From Trichopus zeylanicus subsp. travancoricus (taxonomy: Eukaryota; Streptophyta; Magnoliopsida; Dioscoreales; Dioscoreaceae): DNA of 64,000 nt. The notes under the pieces are model-generated. The model was not told the origin of the DNA. It saw only the letters and a list, made by a program, of their open reading frames with translations, and ran no database searches. Within the stretch, counting starts at the first letter, position 1; the number at the start of each line of letters is the position of its first letter. The position numbers were made by a program, and so were the translations under genes. The stretch spans positions 301,712 through 365,711 of the forward strand of contig RXID01014944.1 in assembly GCA_005019695.1 (NCBI GenBank), read 5' to 3'. Positions 23,521-35,100 of the stretch are shown in pieces.

Positions 23521-23960
23521 GATTATGTATGTCTAAACTAAGTTTTAATAATAAGTTGAATTTGCTTATGTTAACTTTTGTAGTTATTAAATTTCACCAT
23601 TTTTTTTACTTTCTATATTTATATAATAATATGAAAAAAATTAACTTCATAGATTTCGAACTTAATTTAAATTAATCAAAATATGATGTAATATTATGGT
23701 CAAAATCATCATAATTTTTTTTAGAGTTTTTTTATTTTTTAGATTTTTGTAAATTTTATAATATTTTTAAATCTAAAATCAAAGTATAATTAAACCATAA
23801 TTAAATCATAGTAAAAGAAAATTAGGTTTTTTGTGTCTAAACTAGATTTAGATAATGAGCTCAATTTGCTTGTGTTACATATATTTTTTTGTTAGTTATT
23901 AAACTTATATAAATTACTATTTTAGTTACTAACTAATTTTATATAATAATATAGAGAAAA
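23520..23960 (+). repeat. Direct duplication of about 130 bp, 305 bp apart
   Basis: The stretch 'tgtctaaactaagttttaat' through 'atttatataataatatgaaa' (about 23,528-23,637) recurs as 'tgtctaaactagatttagat' through 'attttatataataatataga' (about 23,835-23,954). The two copies flank a T/A-rich middle. They could be a local duplication or the ends of a small insertion. Confidence 0.65.
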
Positions 23961-25600
23961 ATTGACTATGTCATCGAGACAACATCGTCCGAAGAATCAA
24001 GTGGCAACAAACACATCAGAGCATATTCCATCACAATAAGCTTCCTCAAAAGATGCTCTAGATCCTTGACACCAAGAAACAAGGGCTTCGCTATGGCCCT
24101 AGCCTCACCCAGCCAAAACTAGAGCAAGGGGCTGAAATAGCGAACCTATCTCTAGAGTAGCTGAAATTTGTGCCCTCACCCAACTAGTGAAGACTAAAGC
24201 ACAAATGGTGCAACTGCATATACTAACCTACCAACACCTATGAGACCATGCAGCACAAGAGAACCCTTAAAAGGAGGAGGGACTTGGTCAGCAAACATTA
24301 AGAGGCCATGCGAGCCAGGTTAAGAATCAACACACACAGGGTGCTTCGACCAAACACGAGAGCCAAGCTTAGGTCGACATTTCAGACAAAATCTATGAGC
24401 CATCTACCAAAATGGGAATTATGTGGAGTACTAAGGACATAGAAAAGTGCATCACTTGGATGGTGGATGAAAGACTACAGAGCTCAACATAGCCTAAGCT
24501 AGCACTAAATGGTGCAAGGAATGCACCAAGCCCACAGCTCTTAACTAAACCTCCATAGTTAAAGTCTTGGCAACTATCCTGGAAGTCCTATGATAGGATT
24601 AGGGATCTACTAGACCACATCGAATTATTCAAGAAAAACATGATAATGCACAAAGCAATGAAAATCACCATGTACAAGGCATTCCCAATCATACTACAAG
24701 ACTCAACACGAGCATGGTTCTGTAGCCTCCCAATAGGATCAGTAGAAATTTTGCTGATATAGAGCACAAGTTCATAAATCAATTGGTTTCCCTTGTTCTG
24801 ATGCACCGTGACTCATCCACATTGTTGGCCATATGTCAAAATAAAGGAGAAAGTCTAAGGGATTCTCTCTATCGATTCAGCATAGCTTGGATATATGTAA
24901 ATGATCTTAATAGTTTAATTATTTTAGCAACTATTAAATGGTCTCAAGACTAGTAGAGTCACCTATGAGATAGCACCATGGCAACCTTGAACTCTAGTTC
25001 ATGGAGGAAGTTTGCAAGCAAATCAATTCGGAAGAGATGATAGTAGCTAGGTAAGAAGCTAACAACTCTTGAGGCCGAAAAGAGAAGATAAGAGCTATGC
25101 TAGCTAGAGCCTAAGAGGTTGAAGATAGAGCTATGAGATCGCAGAACTGAGTCCCTACACTAAGATACTGACATAGATTGGAGATTGGGGCAACATATGA
25201 AAGCCCCCATAATTTCATCAACATCAAGAAAAATTGGATACCTCCAAGTACTACAGATATCACAAACACTATGACCATGCAACAAAGGGTGTAGAAACTT
25301 GAAGTTCAAAATAGAATGCCTCATCTGTGAAGGTCATTTGTCAAGGTTCGTCTGAACCAAAAGGTGAGACCCCATCAATAAAGGGAGAAGACCCAATGAA
25401 TGCTTGCAATAGTCATCGTCGCATCGATGAATTGCCTTCCCCTCCCCTAGGGTAGGCAATCAAGAGATACATTATAATGATCTAGAAGGACACCTACAAA
25501 GAGAGCAATCATACCACCACTCTAATGTAGAAAATCCGGTTAGGATCCAAGAGAGGAAAAAATGACCATGAGACAGAGAGCGATGTGAGGACATATGATT
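23960..25600 (+). pseudogene. Gag of gypsy element 2 (degenerate)
   Basis: A start-like 'MSSRQHRPKNQVATNTSEH' appears at about 23,967. Later comes the core gag motif 'RDLLDHIELFKKNMIMHKAM' with 'AFPIILQDSTRAWFCSLP' near 24,600-24,740, the signature of retrotransposon gag (PF03732 type). Frequent in-frame stops and frame changes follow, and no intact zinc knuckle was seen. The 5' LTR was not found upstream, where hAT-derived sequence lies instead. Confidence 0.7.
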
Positions 25601-25639
25601 CCCAAGAGAAAGTCAAGAGCAATAGGATGAGGCTTTTGT

Positions 25640-28600
25640 TATAACCCTTGTCCTAGAGGGATATCTAACATGCAAAGTGCAAGTGGACACAAAAGCATCC
25701 ACAAACATCCTATTTGGTAAGGCTTATGACCAAATGAAGTGTGATTAGTCCTTATGCCCCTACAATAGTAGGTTTGACTGACTTCACCAGGACTCGCTGA
25801 ACTTTGATATAGTGGTAAGATTGCTCATGACAACCAGCAAAGGCTAAAGAAACTCCATTTTTTGACTGATTTCGCTATCATGAGAGCTCGCTCTCCCTAT
25901 AATGCCATATTAGGCTACCTAGTCCTAAACAAGTTGCATGTGACAATCTCCACCTACCAGTTACTCCTTCAATTTTCTACCAAATTTAGAATTGGAGAAG
26001 TGCAAGGGGATAGACACATGGCATGCTACTACTATGCCACTTATTTGGAAGAACAGAATAAGCTATGGGGAAAAGAGAAGGTGGAAAGTGAACCTTGAAG
26101 TAGCCTTGAAGCAGTGGAGAAGTTGATTAACATAACTCTAGACGAGGTGAAGGGCCACACCATCAAGGTGGGAGCAGGGTTATCAAAATTGCTACTAGTG
26201 GCACTTCAGAAGATTCTATGTGATAACTAAGACATGTTCACTTGCACAACAAAGGATCAATCTAGCATTAATCCCCACATGGTGGAACATAGACTTGTAG
26301 TGCTTGCTAATGCAAAAACGGTGAGGCAAAAGTAGTGACATTTCACCCCTAAGCGTTAAAGGGTGATAGATGAAGAAGTAGAGAGATTACTTAAAGTTGG
26401 TTTCATTCAGAAAGTCTAGTGCTCACAATGACTCACAGATGTAGTGATGGTCAAGAAGAGTAATAAGAAGTGGATAATGTGCATTGATTTCACAAACCTC
26501 AATCAAGCTTGCCCAAAGAATAGTTGTCCTCGCTCGAGCATAGATAGTTAGTAGATTTGATTATTGGACATCAATTGGTAAATTTTCTTGATGCATTTTT
26601 GCTAACACCAAATCCAAGTGAATCCTAAGGATGAGGAAAACACCACATTCATAACTGACCAAGGGACATTCTATTACGTAGCAATGCCATTTAGGTTAAA
26701 GAATGCTAAAGCCACATACTAGAAAATAGTTGATTGAGTGTTGAAGCACCAACCTGGAAGAAACATAGAGGCCTATGTGGATGATATGGCAATAAAAAAT
26801 ATACAAGGTATGGACCATGTTTCTGACACACAAGATACCTTCAATGCATTACAAAGATGTCACATGAAGGTGAACTCAAAGAAGTGCACATTTGGCGTGT
26901 CAACAAGCAAGTTCATAGAGTACCTCATCTCAGAGAGAGAGAATCAAGGCTAACCTACTGAAGAACTAGGCAATCCTTGAAATGAGGTTTCCAACCTCGG
27001 TAAAGAAAGTGCAAAGACTCATTGGGCAAATCACCACAATTAGTCATTTCCTTTTGTCTAGTGAGAAATGCCCTCCATTCTTCAAGGTTTTGAAGAAAAA
27101 CAAGTCATTTAAGCAGGAGGAGGAGTGCAGAAAAAGCCTTCAAGGAGTTGAAAACATACCTCACCTCCCCACCCCTACTGGTGAAGCTCATCCATAGAGA
27201 ATATTTGCACCTATACATTGCAACAAGCGATGTATCAATCAGTTTGGTGCTTATGAGAGCCACATCCTTGTTGGTCCAACGGCTAGTTATCCTCTAGTAG
27301 AGGGGCTAGCTTATATAGTTGTCCTCTCATCTAGGAAATTGAGACTTTACTTCCAAGCCCAGATGGTGGTCATCCATACCAACTTCCCACTTCATCAATC
27401 CCTCAAGAAACCTGAGAATTCTTGAAGTATAATCAAGTGAGCCATGGAGCTGAGCCAATTTGATATTCATTTCAAGGTAAGAACTGCCATTAAGGCCTAG
27501 GTGCTGGCAAACTTTATTGTGGAGCTTGACCTCATAGAAGTGCAAAAGTCAAAGTGGCATTTTGGAAAGTCTATGTGGATGGATCATCCTACAAAGCAGG
27601 AAGCAGAGCAAGAGCAATGTGGTAATCCCTAGACTTCAAGTTCAATGCCTCGAATAATGTGGCATAGTACAAGTTGCTACTCCTCGGATTCAAAGTGGTA
27701 AAAGCAATCAAAGTATAGAGCTTTACAGTGACTCCCAACTTGCCACAAGTTAGATTCACAGAAGTATGAGGCTAAAAGTCCCCTGATGGAAGGATACCTC
27801 ACAGAAGTTCACCAATTCCTTCTCATATTCAATCTTGCCAACATAGAACAAATTTTAAGAGAGGATAATTGAAAGGCAAACTCCTTAGTTGAGCTCACAT
27901 CATCCTTGCTCAAGAAAAGGGAAAGGATGATTCATATAGAGATACTCTAGACCTCAATTTTGGGAACAATGGTGGAGGTCTAAATTGTAGAGAGGGAGCC
28001 AAGCTAGAAGGATATATACCTAGAATATCTAACAATAGGGAAGCTACCTAATTATGAAAGTGAGACACAAAAGGTTGGAAGACTTGTCCCAAATTTTACA
28101 ATCCAAGGGGAAGAGCTACACAAATGCTCGCTCAATTGCCGACTCCTAAGATGTCTCACTCCATTAGAAGCAAAATATGCTCTTAGGGAAGTTCACGAGA
28201 GGATATACAAAAATCATGCAAGTGGACAAGCCTTAGTGCATAAGTTACTTCAGCAAGCTTACTATTGGTTGAATATAACTAAGAAGCCACTAGAGTACAA
28301 ATCCCATTGTAAACAATGTCAAAGGCACACATCTCTACATCACAAATCTACCATCAAGCTCTAATAGTTACAACCACTATGATGTTTTGCTCAATAGGGA
28401 ATGGATATCTCCCTTTCCTCCAACTTCAAGACAGCAAAACTTCCTAATAGTCGCAATTGACACTTCACCAAGTGGGTGGAGGCAAAGCCACTGGTAACGA
28501 TCTCTAAGAAGAAGGTGAAAGAGTCCTTATAGGAAGGAGTGGTTTGCTAATTCAATATACTAAGGACATTAGTAACCAATAATGGGATGCAATTCAATGA

Positions 28601-29205
28601 CTCAAAGTTCAAGGAATTTTGTGAATATTTGCACATTCGGTAGAAGTTCACTTTAGTCACTCACCACCAGCAAATAGGTTAGCAGAGGTAACTAACTAAA
28701 CTATCTCACAAGAGCTGAAGAAGTATATCTTAGGAGGTAGGGGGCTTGGGTTAATGAGTTGTCCAATATACTTTGGGTAGGATAACTCCATGAACAACAA
28801 CTGGAGAAACACCCTTCAAACTCGCTTATGGTGATACCAATTGAAATAGGCCTACCTTCTCCTAGAGTGCAATGCTACCACCTAGAAGCAGATGAAGAAA
28901 ATATTAAATTTGAAAAAGACCTTCTCCTTGAGGTACAAGGCTGATCCCACCAATGAATTTCCTCATACTAGCAACGCATCACCCACGCTCAAGCTAGAGG
29001 GACGTTGTAATGATCCTTCTCATAGGGTAATCTAGTACTAAGAAGGACCAATGTCACTAACTGGCCCACTAGAAAGTTAGCACCAAGCTGGGAAGGGCCC
29101 TATCATGTCACATTGCAATATGGAGTGAGAACTTATAAACTTGAACATCTAGATGGAAAAGCATTACTACGAACATGGCATGTAAGTAATTTATGAAATT
29201 TTATC
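25640..29205 (+). pseudogene. Pol of gypsy element 2 (protease, RT, RNase H, integrase)
   Basis: The protease region is at about 25,670-26,095: 'KVQVDTKASTNILFGKAYDQ' has D-T-K where D-T/S-G is expected, followed by 'SPYNAILGYLVLNKL'. RT is at about 26,370-27,200, with 'MCIDFTNLNQACPKN' and the catalytic Y-V-D-D at 26,774-26,785. A second RNase H-like piece at about 27,560-27,900 contains 'WKVYVDGSSYKAGS'. Integrase is at about 28,165-29,205, with 'REVHERIYKNHASGQ', 'YYWLNI', a C-x2-C ('CKQC'), and the C-terminal 'GKALLRTWHVSNL'. Many stops occur. Tat lineage is likely because of the second RNase H and the antisense ORF downstream. Confidence 0.82.
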
Positions 29206-29254
29206 GATAGAAAATGGTCACCTATTTGTTATCATAGGAAATGTGACCTTGATG

Positions 29255-29735
29255 TCTAGTTATAAGTTTGCACTTAACCGAGGAATGATTATAAGCTCAT
29301 CACTTGACTCCCAAAGCTTAGTTACTAGTACTACATTTAACTGAGGAATGTTTACAAGCTCCATGCTTGATCCCCAAAGCCTAATTACAAGTTTTATGCT
29401 TAACCAGGAATAGCTATAAGTTTCACACTTAACCCCCAAAGCTTGATTAAAAATCCCATATTTGACTGAGAAATGGTAACAAGTTCTGCACTTGACCCTC
29501 GAAGTATAGTTACAACTCTTGCACGTGACAAGGAATAGTTGCAAGCTCCACATTTGACTCTCGAAGTCCAATTACAAGTCTCACACTTGATCATGAAATG
29601 GTTATAAGCTTTGTGCTTGACCATTGGAGCCCAATTGCAAGTCCCACACTTGATTGAGAAATAGTTACAAGCTCCACACTTGATACTAAAATTTGGTTAT
29701 AAGTCCTACACTTGACCAAGGAAGTACCCTCAAAT
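29255..29735 (+). repeat. Tandem array downstream of pol in gypsy element 2
   Basis: About eight degenerate units of roughly 60 bp alternating 'ttacaagtcccacacttgac' and 'gaggaatagttacaagctcc'. Many units contain the inverted repeat CAAG-N7-CTTG, for example 29,638-29,652. It has the same position relative to pol as the array in element 1. Confidence 0.82.
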
Positions 29736-29989
29736 TCATTGTAGTTAAATCCCACAAAATCAGCATAACGAGCTACTACTACAAATGAGATGAGGTATGG
29801 CTAAGACCTTTCTTTTTCATGTAGATTCAAAAGACAACAATGCTAGGTAGGGAACATAACTCTTCATTAAAGATCACTAAGGGATGAAAACCCTGCTACA
29901 TAATTCAAAAGATAGAAATTATAAAATTCACCAACAACCAAAATTACCCAATGACTCAAGCAGCATTATTAAGTTGGGTGGGACTTGAT

Positions 29990-32130
29990 GGAGGCATAGG
30001 CTCTTCACCTTCTAGGGAGGCCACCTCAATAGGTGAAGATTGCCCCTCAAACCTAAAGGGCTGGTCCCCATGGTTGAGAGGATTGAACGACTCTCAAGGG
30101 AGGCCATTGGATTCAAAGTGGTAATGGTGATGATGGACCTTGAGCAAGTCATTGTCAATAGATCATAGGAACAAGTTGCTAAATGAGTCAAATCCTTGCC
30201 TCTTTGACTCATCAAGGACATTATATCTGCAATATAGGCCCCATTAGAGAGCCCACCTGCAATTTGATTAGTAAGCTTATTTTGATACTTGTCTAACTCA
30301 TTGAACTCTCCATTGTCTCCCTCTAAGTGATGCTAATTTATACCATGGCCTAATCACGAGCCTTCTCTACCTCCCTCACCTTCATCCAAAAGGCTAAAGC
30401 TTGGCCTTTAGCTAGCTTGGCCTCCTTCATGGTATACTGAGATGCCTTCTACCCATTCTGCTTGGTGTTAAAAGAATCCTTCTTCACCATCTCTAGCTAG
30501 TCTTTAATTTTAGAGAACTCTTCTTTGAACTTGATCACCTTCTAATTCCTAGAGTTAATTATGCCCTAGGCCTTCTTCATGTACTCTTCGAAAGATACCA
30601 GTCTCTTTAGAACATCTTTTGTAGTGGTGGCAAGCTACAACAAGCAAGCCTCAATATCAAAGAAAATAAAAAGGAAGAGAAGAAGGTAAGGGCTATAAGT
30701 CAACGTACTCTTATAAGACTATTGCTCAACTGAATCACCATAAATTCATTGGATTGGAGCTTGAAGTAGCCCCTAGGAGTTATGTGCATCGAATGCATGT
30801 CCTCCATATTAATAACCCAAGCTATAGAAGTAGATGGCACCTTAGTTGAAGTAACACTCCCATCTCTGGGTGCAAAAGAAGTGGGAGCCACATTGGTAAG
30901 GATTGGTGCTAGAGTAGTTGTGGAAGCCTCATCTCAAGCAGTGGCTATCACGACAAAAGTGGCAATCTGTCTCTTCCCCTTCTTTTGTTTTGGCTAGGTT
31001 AGAGAACCTTGCACAACCTCATCCTCTCACACTAGGGAAGAAGGTTGAGCCTTCTTGGCAATTGGGGGACTAGAAGAGCTCCTCTCACCCACTACTCACT
31101 CAAGGTTAGCCATTTGAGGGAGCTTGTTTCCCAAAGCACGGTTAATATGCCAAGTTTCACTTTTCTCTACAAAGGAATAACAAGTGTTAAAAGAACAAAC
31201 ACTAGGAAAGCATAAGGCAAGAATCTCGAAAGTATGTTGCCCACCAAGTCCTCAAGCTACACTGAGCTATGGAGAACACCCAAAGGGAGTATTCTTTTCT
31301 TTCTCAATAGCAAACTTGACCCATAGGGTATTAGCTTCTAGCCCATAGATCTTAGGTCAATTGCCACACTTGGAAGGCTCTCCCATCCTGAGGAGAAGCC
31401 CCAAATTTTTACAGCAGAATGTAGTGCTCCTTCAAGCAATAAACCAAAGTAGGGTTTCCCTAGAATAACCATCAATCTTTATACGAAGATACTTAATTCC
31501 CTTCATGGTCCCTAGTCCAACATAATTAGTAAATTCCTTTAAACACATTCATGGAAGGAGTCACTTCGTGAGCTATAGAGAACACCCAAAATGCAAAAAT
31601 GACTACCATCATGTTGGGCATCACAAATTTCAAGGGTAGCTTATAATGCTTGAGAAGTTCTCTAAGAAATAGAGGAAAGGAGAACTGAAGTTCAAACTCG
31701 AACTAGATCTAGAAAGCATTGTAACATAATGGTAGAGGTGCCTTGACCATACCTGGGTCATCAGGGAAACAAGCTATCTCAAGGTTGACTGAAAAGCCAA
31801 ACTCAGAGATGGGATGGCCAACCTACTTCTTAGATATCATTCACTTAGTTAGCCAAACACAAATGAGAGAAGGGAGTTGTGCACCTAGAGCCATACCATG
31901 GGAGGTTTGAACACCTGGGCTGAGCTAGAAGCAAGCTCATCACAATCACTCTGCACATCATGAATCAATGCCTTAGATGAAGGAATGAAGTGACCTCTCT
32001 CACTCAGATTCAAGTTTGAGGAAGGTGAGCCTAAGTTCCCACTAGAGGCAATATTCACTAATCCTAAAAATAGGAGGACTATTATTAGAAAAGGGAAGCT
32101 ATGACCCTAACTCAACTACGAAAAGCTCAG
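29990..32130 (-). pseudogene. Antisense extra ORF of gypsy element 2 ('putative gypsy type transposon' class)
   Basis: On the minus strand, near 31,560-31,670, the translation gives 'FPLFLRELLKHYKLP' and 'MVVIFAFWVFSIAHEVTPS'. These resemble the PF04195 family of antisense ORFs in Tat/Grande-type elements, where a hydrophobic 'F..GFW..F..L.G..PSL..F' block is typical. Downstream minus-strand sequence near 30,350-30,600 is Lys/Glu-rich and coiled-coil-like, as in that class. Stops and frameshifts are throughout. It is placed between pol and the expected 3' LTR, on the opposite strand to pol, as expected for such ORFs. The family call is from memory of the motif and was not searched. Confidence 0.6.
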
Positions 32131-32878
32131 TCTCAACTCTAACCCAAAAAAGAGGCAAAATGGGAGAAAAACATATCAAGCAAAGGTGAAGATGCAAAAG
32201 CTCCAAGAATAAAATTGAAATCTTTGTAAAACACAACCAAAGCACAAGGATAGAAAAATAAACTTGTGTGATATCCTTGTGGAAGATGGAATCTTTGCGA
32301 GGAAAGCAAAATGAAGAGGCAAAAAATGCAGGTTAGAGTCAGCCAAGCTTTGAAGGCAACAAAAAGTGGAGAAGAAGGGAACCACCTCACCTCCACCCCC
32401 ACAACATCGCCTCCACCCCCCCACCAACTCCCCCTTTATGATGAAAACCAATGGCTAGGATCAAGCTTAAATTATTGCCTCGTGATTGATGCTAAAGATG
32501 CATGTCACTGCAACAAGAGCAAATGCAAGACACATGTGTCATCATCTGGCTAGAGTGCAGAGGACAAAAAGCTAGAAAAAAGAATGGTGGAATGGCAATG
32601 ATTTCACTCCATCCCCAATTACAAGCTTTGTTAATGCCTCACATTCATCAATGCATAGAACCCTAGAAGGGAGAGGTGTGTGAGGCCATTGGGTGAATGA
32701 AAGAAATCATTAACATAGGTTCCACAAAGGCAAAGACAAAAAGGTAAGTAAAAAGTAAATTCATTAATAGAGATATGATTGCAGTAGGGAGAAGATGAGC
32801 TCCCAAAACAAAGAGAGCAAAACACAACTAGTTACAAGCCCTTTAGGGCTGCAAAGGATCATTCCTTGAAGCTCATAT
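32130..32878. other. Spacer between the antisense ORF and the copia LTR
   Basis: No gene was recognised. Short minus-strand frames at 32,139-32,451 are Phe/Leu-rich and show no known domain. This should be where the promoter of the antisense ORF and the 3' LTR of gypsy element 2 lie, but the LTR start was not identified. The copia LTR at 32,879 may have replaced or cut it. Confidence 0.4.
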
Positions 32879-33012
32879 TGTTCTTTATAGTTTTAATGAT
32901 AAACAAACTTTATATTTGATCATATCTTGAGCATGTGTAGTAAGCAGTCAAGCCGAATACAAAATAAAGATCAAGTCTATTCGAAAGTCTCAAGTGTCAA
33001 TGGACATGAAGA

Positions 33013-35100
33013 CACTACAATATTTTAGGGTATTTTTGGTATTTCAAAAAATGCTAAGAAAAAATTTTCTATGTTTTTTCAAAGATTAAAAAAAACAATA
33101 GGCGAAAAAATGTCAAAAAAATTATTGGCATTTTTAAAACATCAGGAAAATTTATTCTTAATATTTTTTACAATGGTCAATAAACATTAGTGGGATTTTT
33201 TTAAGAACACCAAGAATATTCTCAGTGTTTGTGATTAAATCTCAAAAAAATTTGGCATTTTCTCACAAAAATGCTAAGAATGTGCTATTCCACAGTAACC
33301 TACTACAGTAATCCTAGCATTTGTGATGTGAATGTTGGAAAATTCCTGGTATTTTCTTACAACACTCGGAATGGCTACTACTACAGTAACTTTGTTGAAG
33401 TAATCCTAGTGTTTGTATTGTAATTTTATGGTATTTTTGTATGAAAATGTCAGGAATGTTCTACTGCTTCAATAATCCTACTACAATGTGCGTTATAGAT
33501 AAAAAAATATGGCTATTACTATAGTTATCTTACTTTCAATATTTTCTTATCAATACATGTGCTACATGTTTAATATGTTCATACAAATAATCTTAACATG
33601 GTTTCTACTTTCTCTTTTATACTATATTTGATTTTATTAGTTTTAGTATTAGAGGTAAATTTCTTGATGTTAAATGACTTGCCCTTAGCCATTTTGTCAC
33701 TGTACTGCCGGACAAGGTTTTTTACACCTCCTAGCTTTTGAAGCCAAATCTGTTGTGCTATGCTTAGAAGGTTGTTAGTGAGCCTATTTTCATTTTTTTA
33801 GAATAGCTTTCTCCAACTCTTGCAATTTTTCCTATGAAGTTTATAAAAAGCAAGTTTTCCAGTTCATTGTATGACCCACCAAACAGCATGTGGAAGCAAA
33901 TTAAAGGAGCCGAAGACTTACTTTAAGTTTCTTTATCTTTTCTTGAGCTTGCTCAAACTTTTGTAGGGTGAGAGTTTCAGCTCTTCCTAGGTGACTTCAT
34001 TGGGCCATCAATTCTTTGTAGGACCAACATTGCCATAAATAAAGAAGTCAAAATATGTAGAATTTCTAGTGGAGATTAACATCACATAGATCACAACTAT
34101 ACATCTAAACTTAGAAATCACTAAGTTAAATGCTTATGATTGTTATATTATGAAGAAATGAAAATTTAGATTATGAAGGAGAGAAACACGGTCCCAATTC
34201 TCAAAGCAAGAACACAAGAGACATATGGCAAAAATGTAGTACTAATTGTTTATCCACACCTCGCAGCTACCAAAGCTACAACAAGAATGGTGATCAAGAA
34301 GAAAAACATGTGTGGGAGGTGTTATTTAACTACCTCATGAGACTATAGAGAATGCTAGTAATAGTTTATTCATTTGCATAAATCCAAACACTTTGCTCAT
34401 TCTACAGCATGGTTATGCTATTGACATGGTGAGTGACAAATCAGATACATATCAGTCCTACATGTAAGAAATTGTCACAAAAAAAATCTTTGGTTAAAGT
34501 TCTTTCAACTAGTTATGAACTTCAACACATCTAGATATCCTATGGTTTGGATCTCTTCATAAGTCTTGTTCTAAGCAACATTTCATACTCATATGAAACT
34601 TTGATTTCCTATAATTGGCATACTCTGGTATTCGAGATTGATCACAAACTAGAATGAAAGGTACCCTTCCAAATTAGCACAAAGGATGGTATTTTCCACG
34701 TGCTATCAAAACTAACCCATTTGATGCTTTCGATAGTTGACAGATGGACAAGCATTAATCCTACCATTTTAGTTGAAACTAGAAAACAATTTTTGCAAAC
34801 TTCAGCAACATAAAAAAAAATATTATGATGAAATTTCTGTGACTTTTAAAACATAAATTCCCACATGATCATGAAACACCTACTTGTTCTAAAAGGCAAG
34901 TGATCGCTTCAAAATATCCATAGCATTGGCATGGCTAGCACCATGGCCCCCATGGCCAATTGAAGCAAGTTTCACCATATCCTCCTCCAAATTCAAATCC
35001 ATTGCCCTAAAAAAGTAGACAACTATTATAACATTAATTAAATTAATTTGTCACTAGGAAATCGATTAGTCTTACAATTTCATTATAGCAAGTTCCTAGG
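33013..35100 (+). mobile_element. CACTA-like insertion in the copia LTR
   Basis: The block begins CACTACAATATTTTAGGG and continues with dense short subterminal repeats ('ggcattttt', 'aatgctaagaa', 'ctagcatttgt', 'aatcctag') up to about 33,500. This is the layout of a CACTA terminus. A nearly identical start occurs at 39,192 in the same orientation. No matching inverted end (TTGTAGTG) was found to the right, so the right end is lost, too diverged, or outside what can be recognised. The right limit is set where copia LTR sequence resumes. Confidence 0.6.
33922..35010 (-). pseudogene. Unidentified host-gene-like fragments inside the CACTA-like insertion
   Basis: On the minus strand a segment at about 34,890-35,005, preceded by 'ttttttag', reads M-D-L-N-L-E-E-D-M-V-K-L-A-S-I-G-H-G-G-H, then G-A-S-H-A-N-A-M-D-I-L-K-R-S. 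A second segment ending at 33,922 reads 'GRAETLTLQKFEQAQEKIKK' and is followed immediately by a splice-donor-like GTAAGT. A hydrophobic stretch ('FFFLITILVVALVAARCG') lies near 34,260-34,320. These look like decayed exons of a captured gene rather than transposase. The parent gene was not recognised, and one in-frame stop is present in the second segment. Confidence 0.35.

Noticed and set aside
32139..32451. Hydrophobic minus-strand frames that could be a membrane protein
   Set aside because: Low-complexity Phe/Leu/Ser runs in two overlapping frames, with no start context and no family resemblance, inside retroelement spacer.
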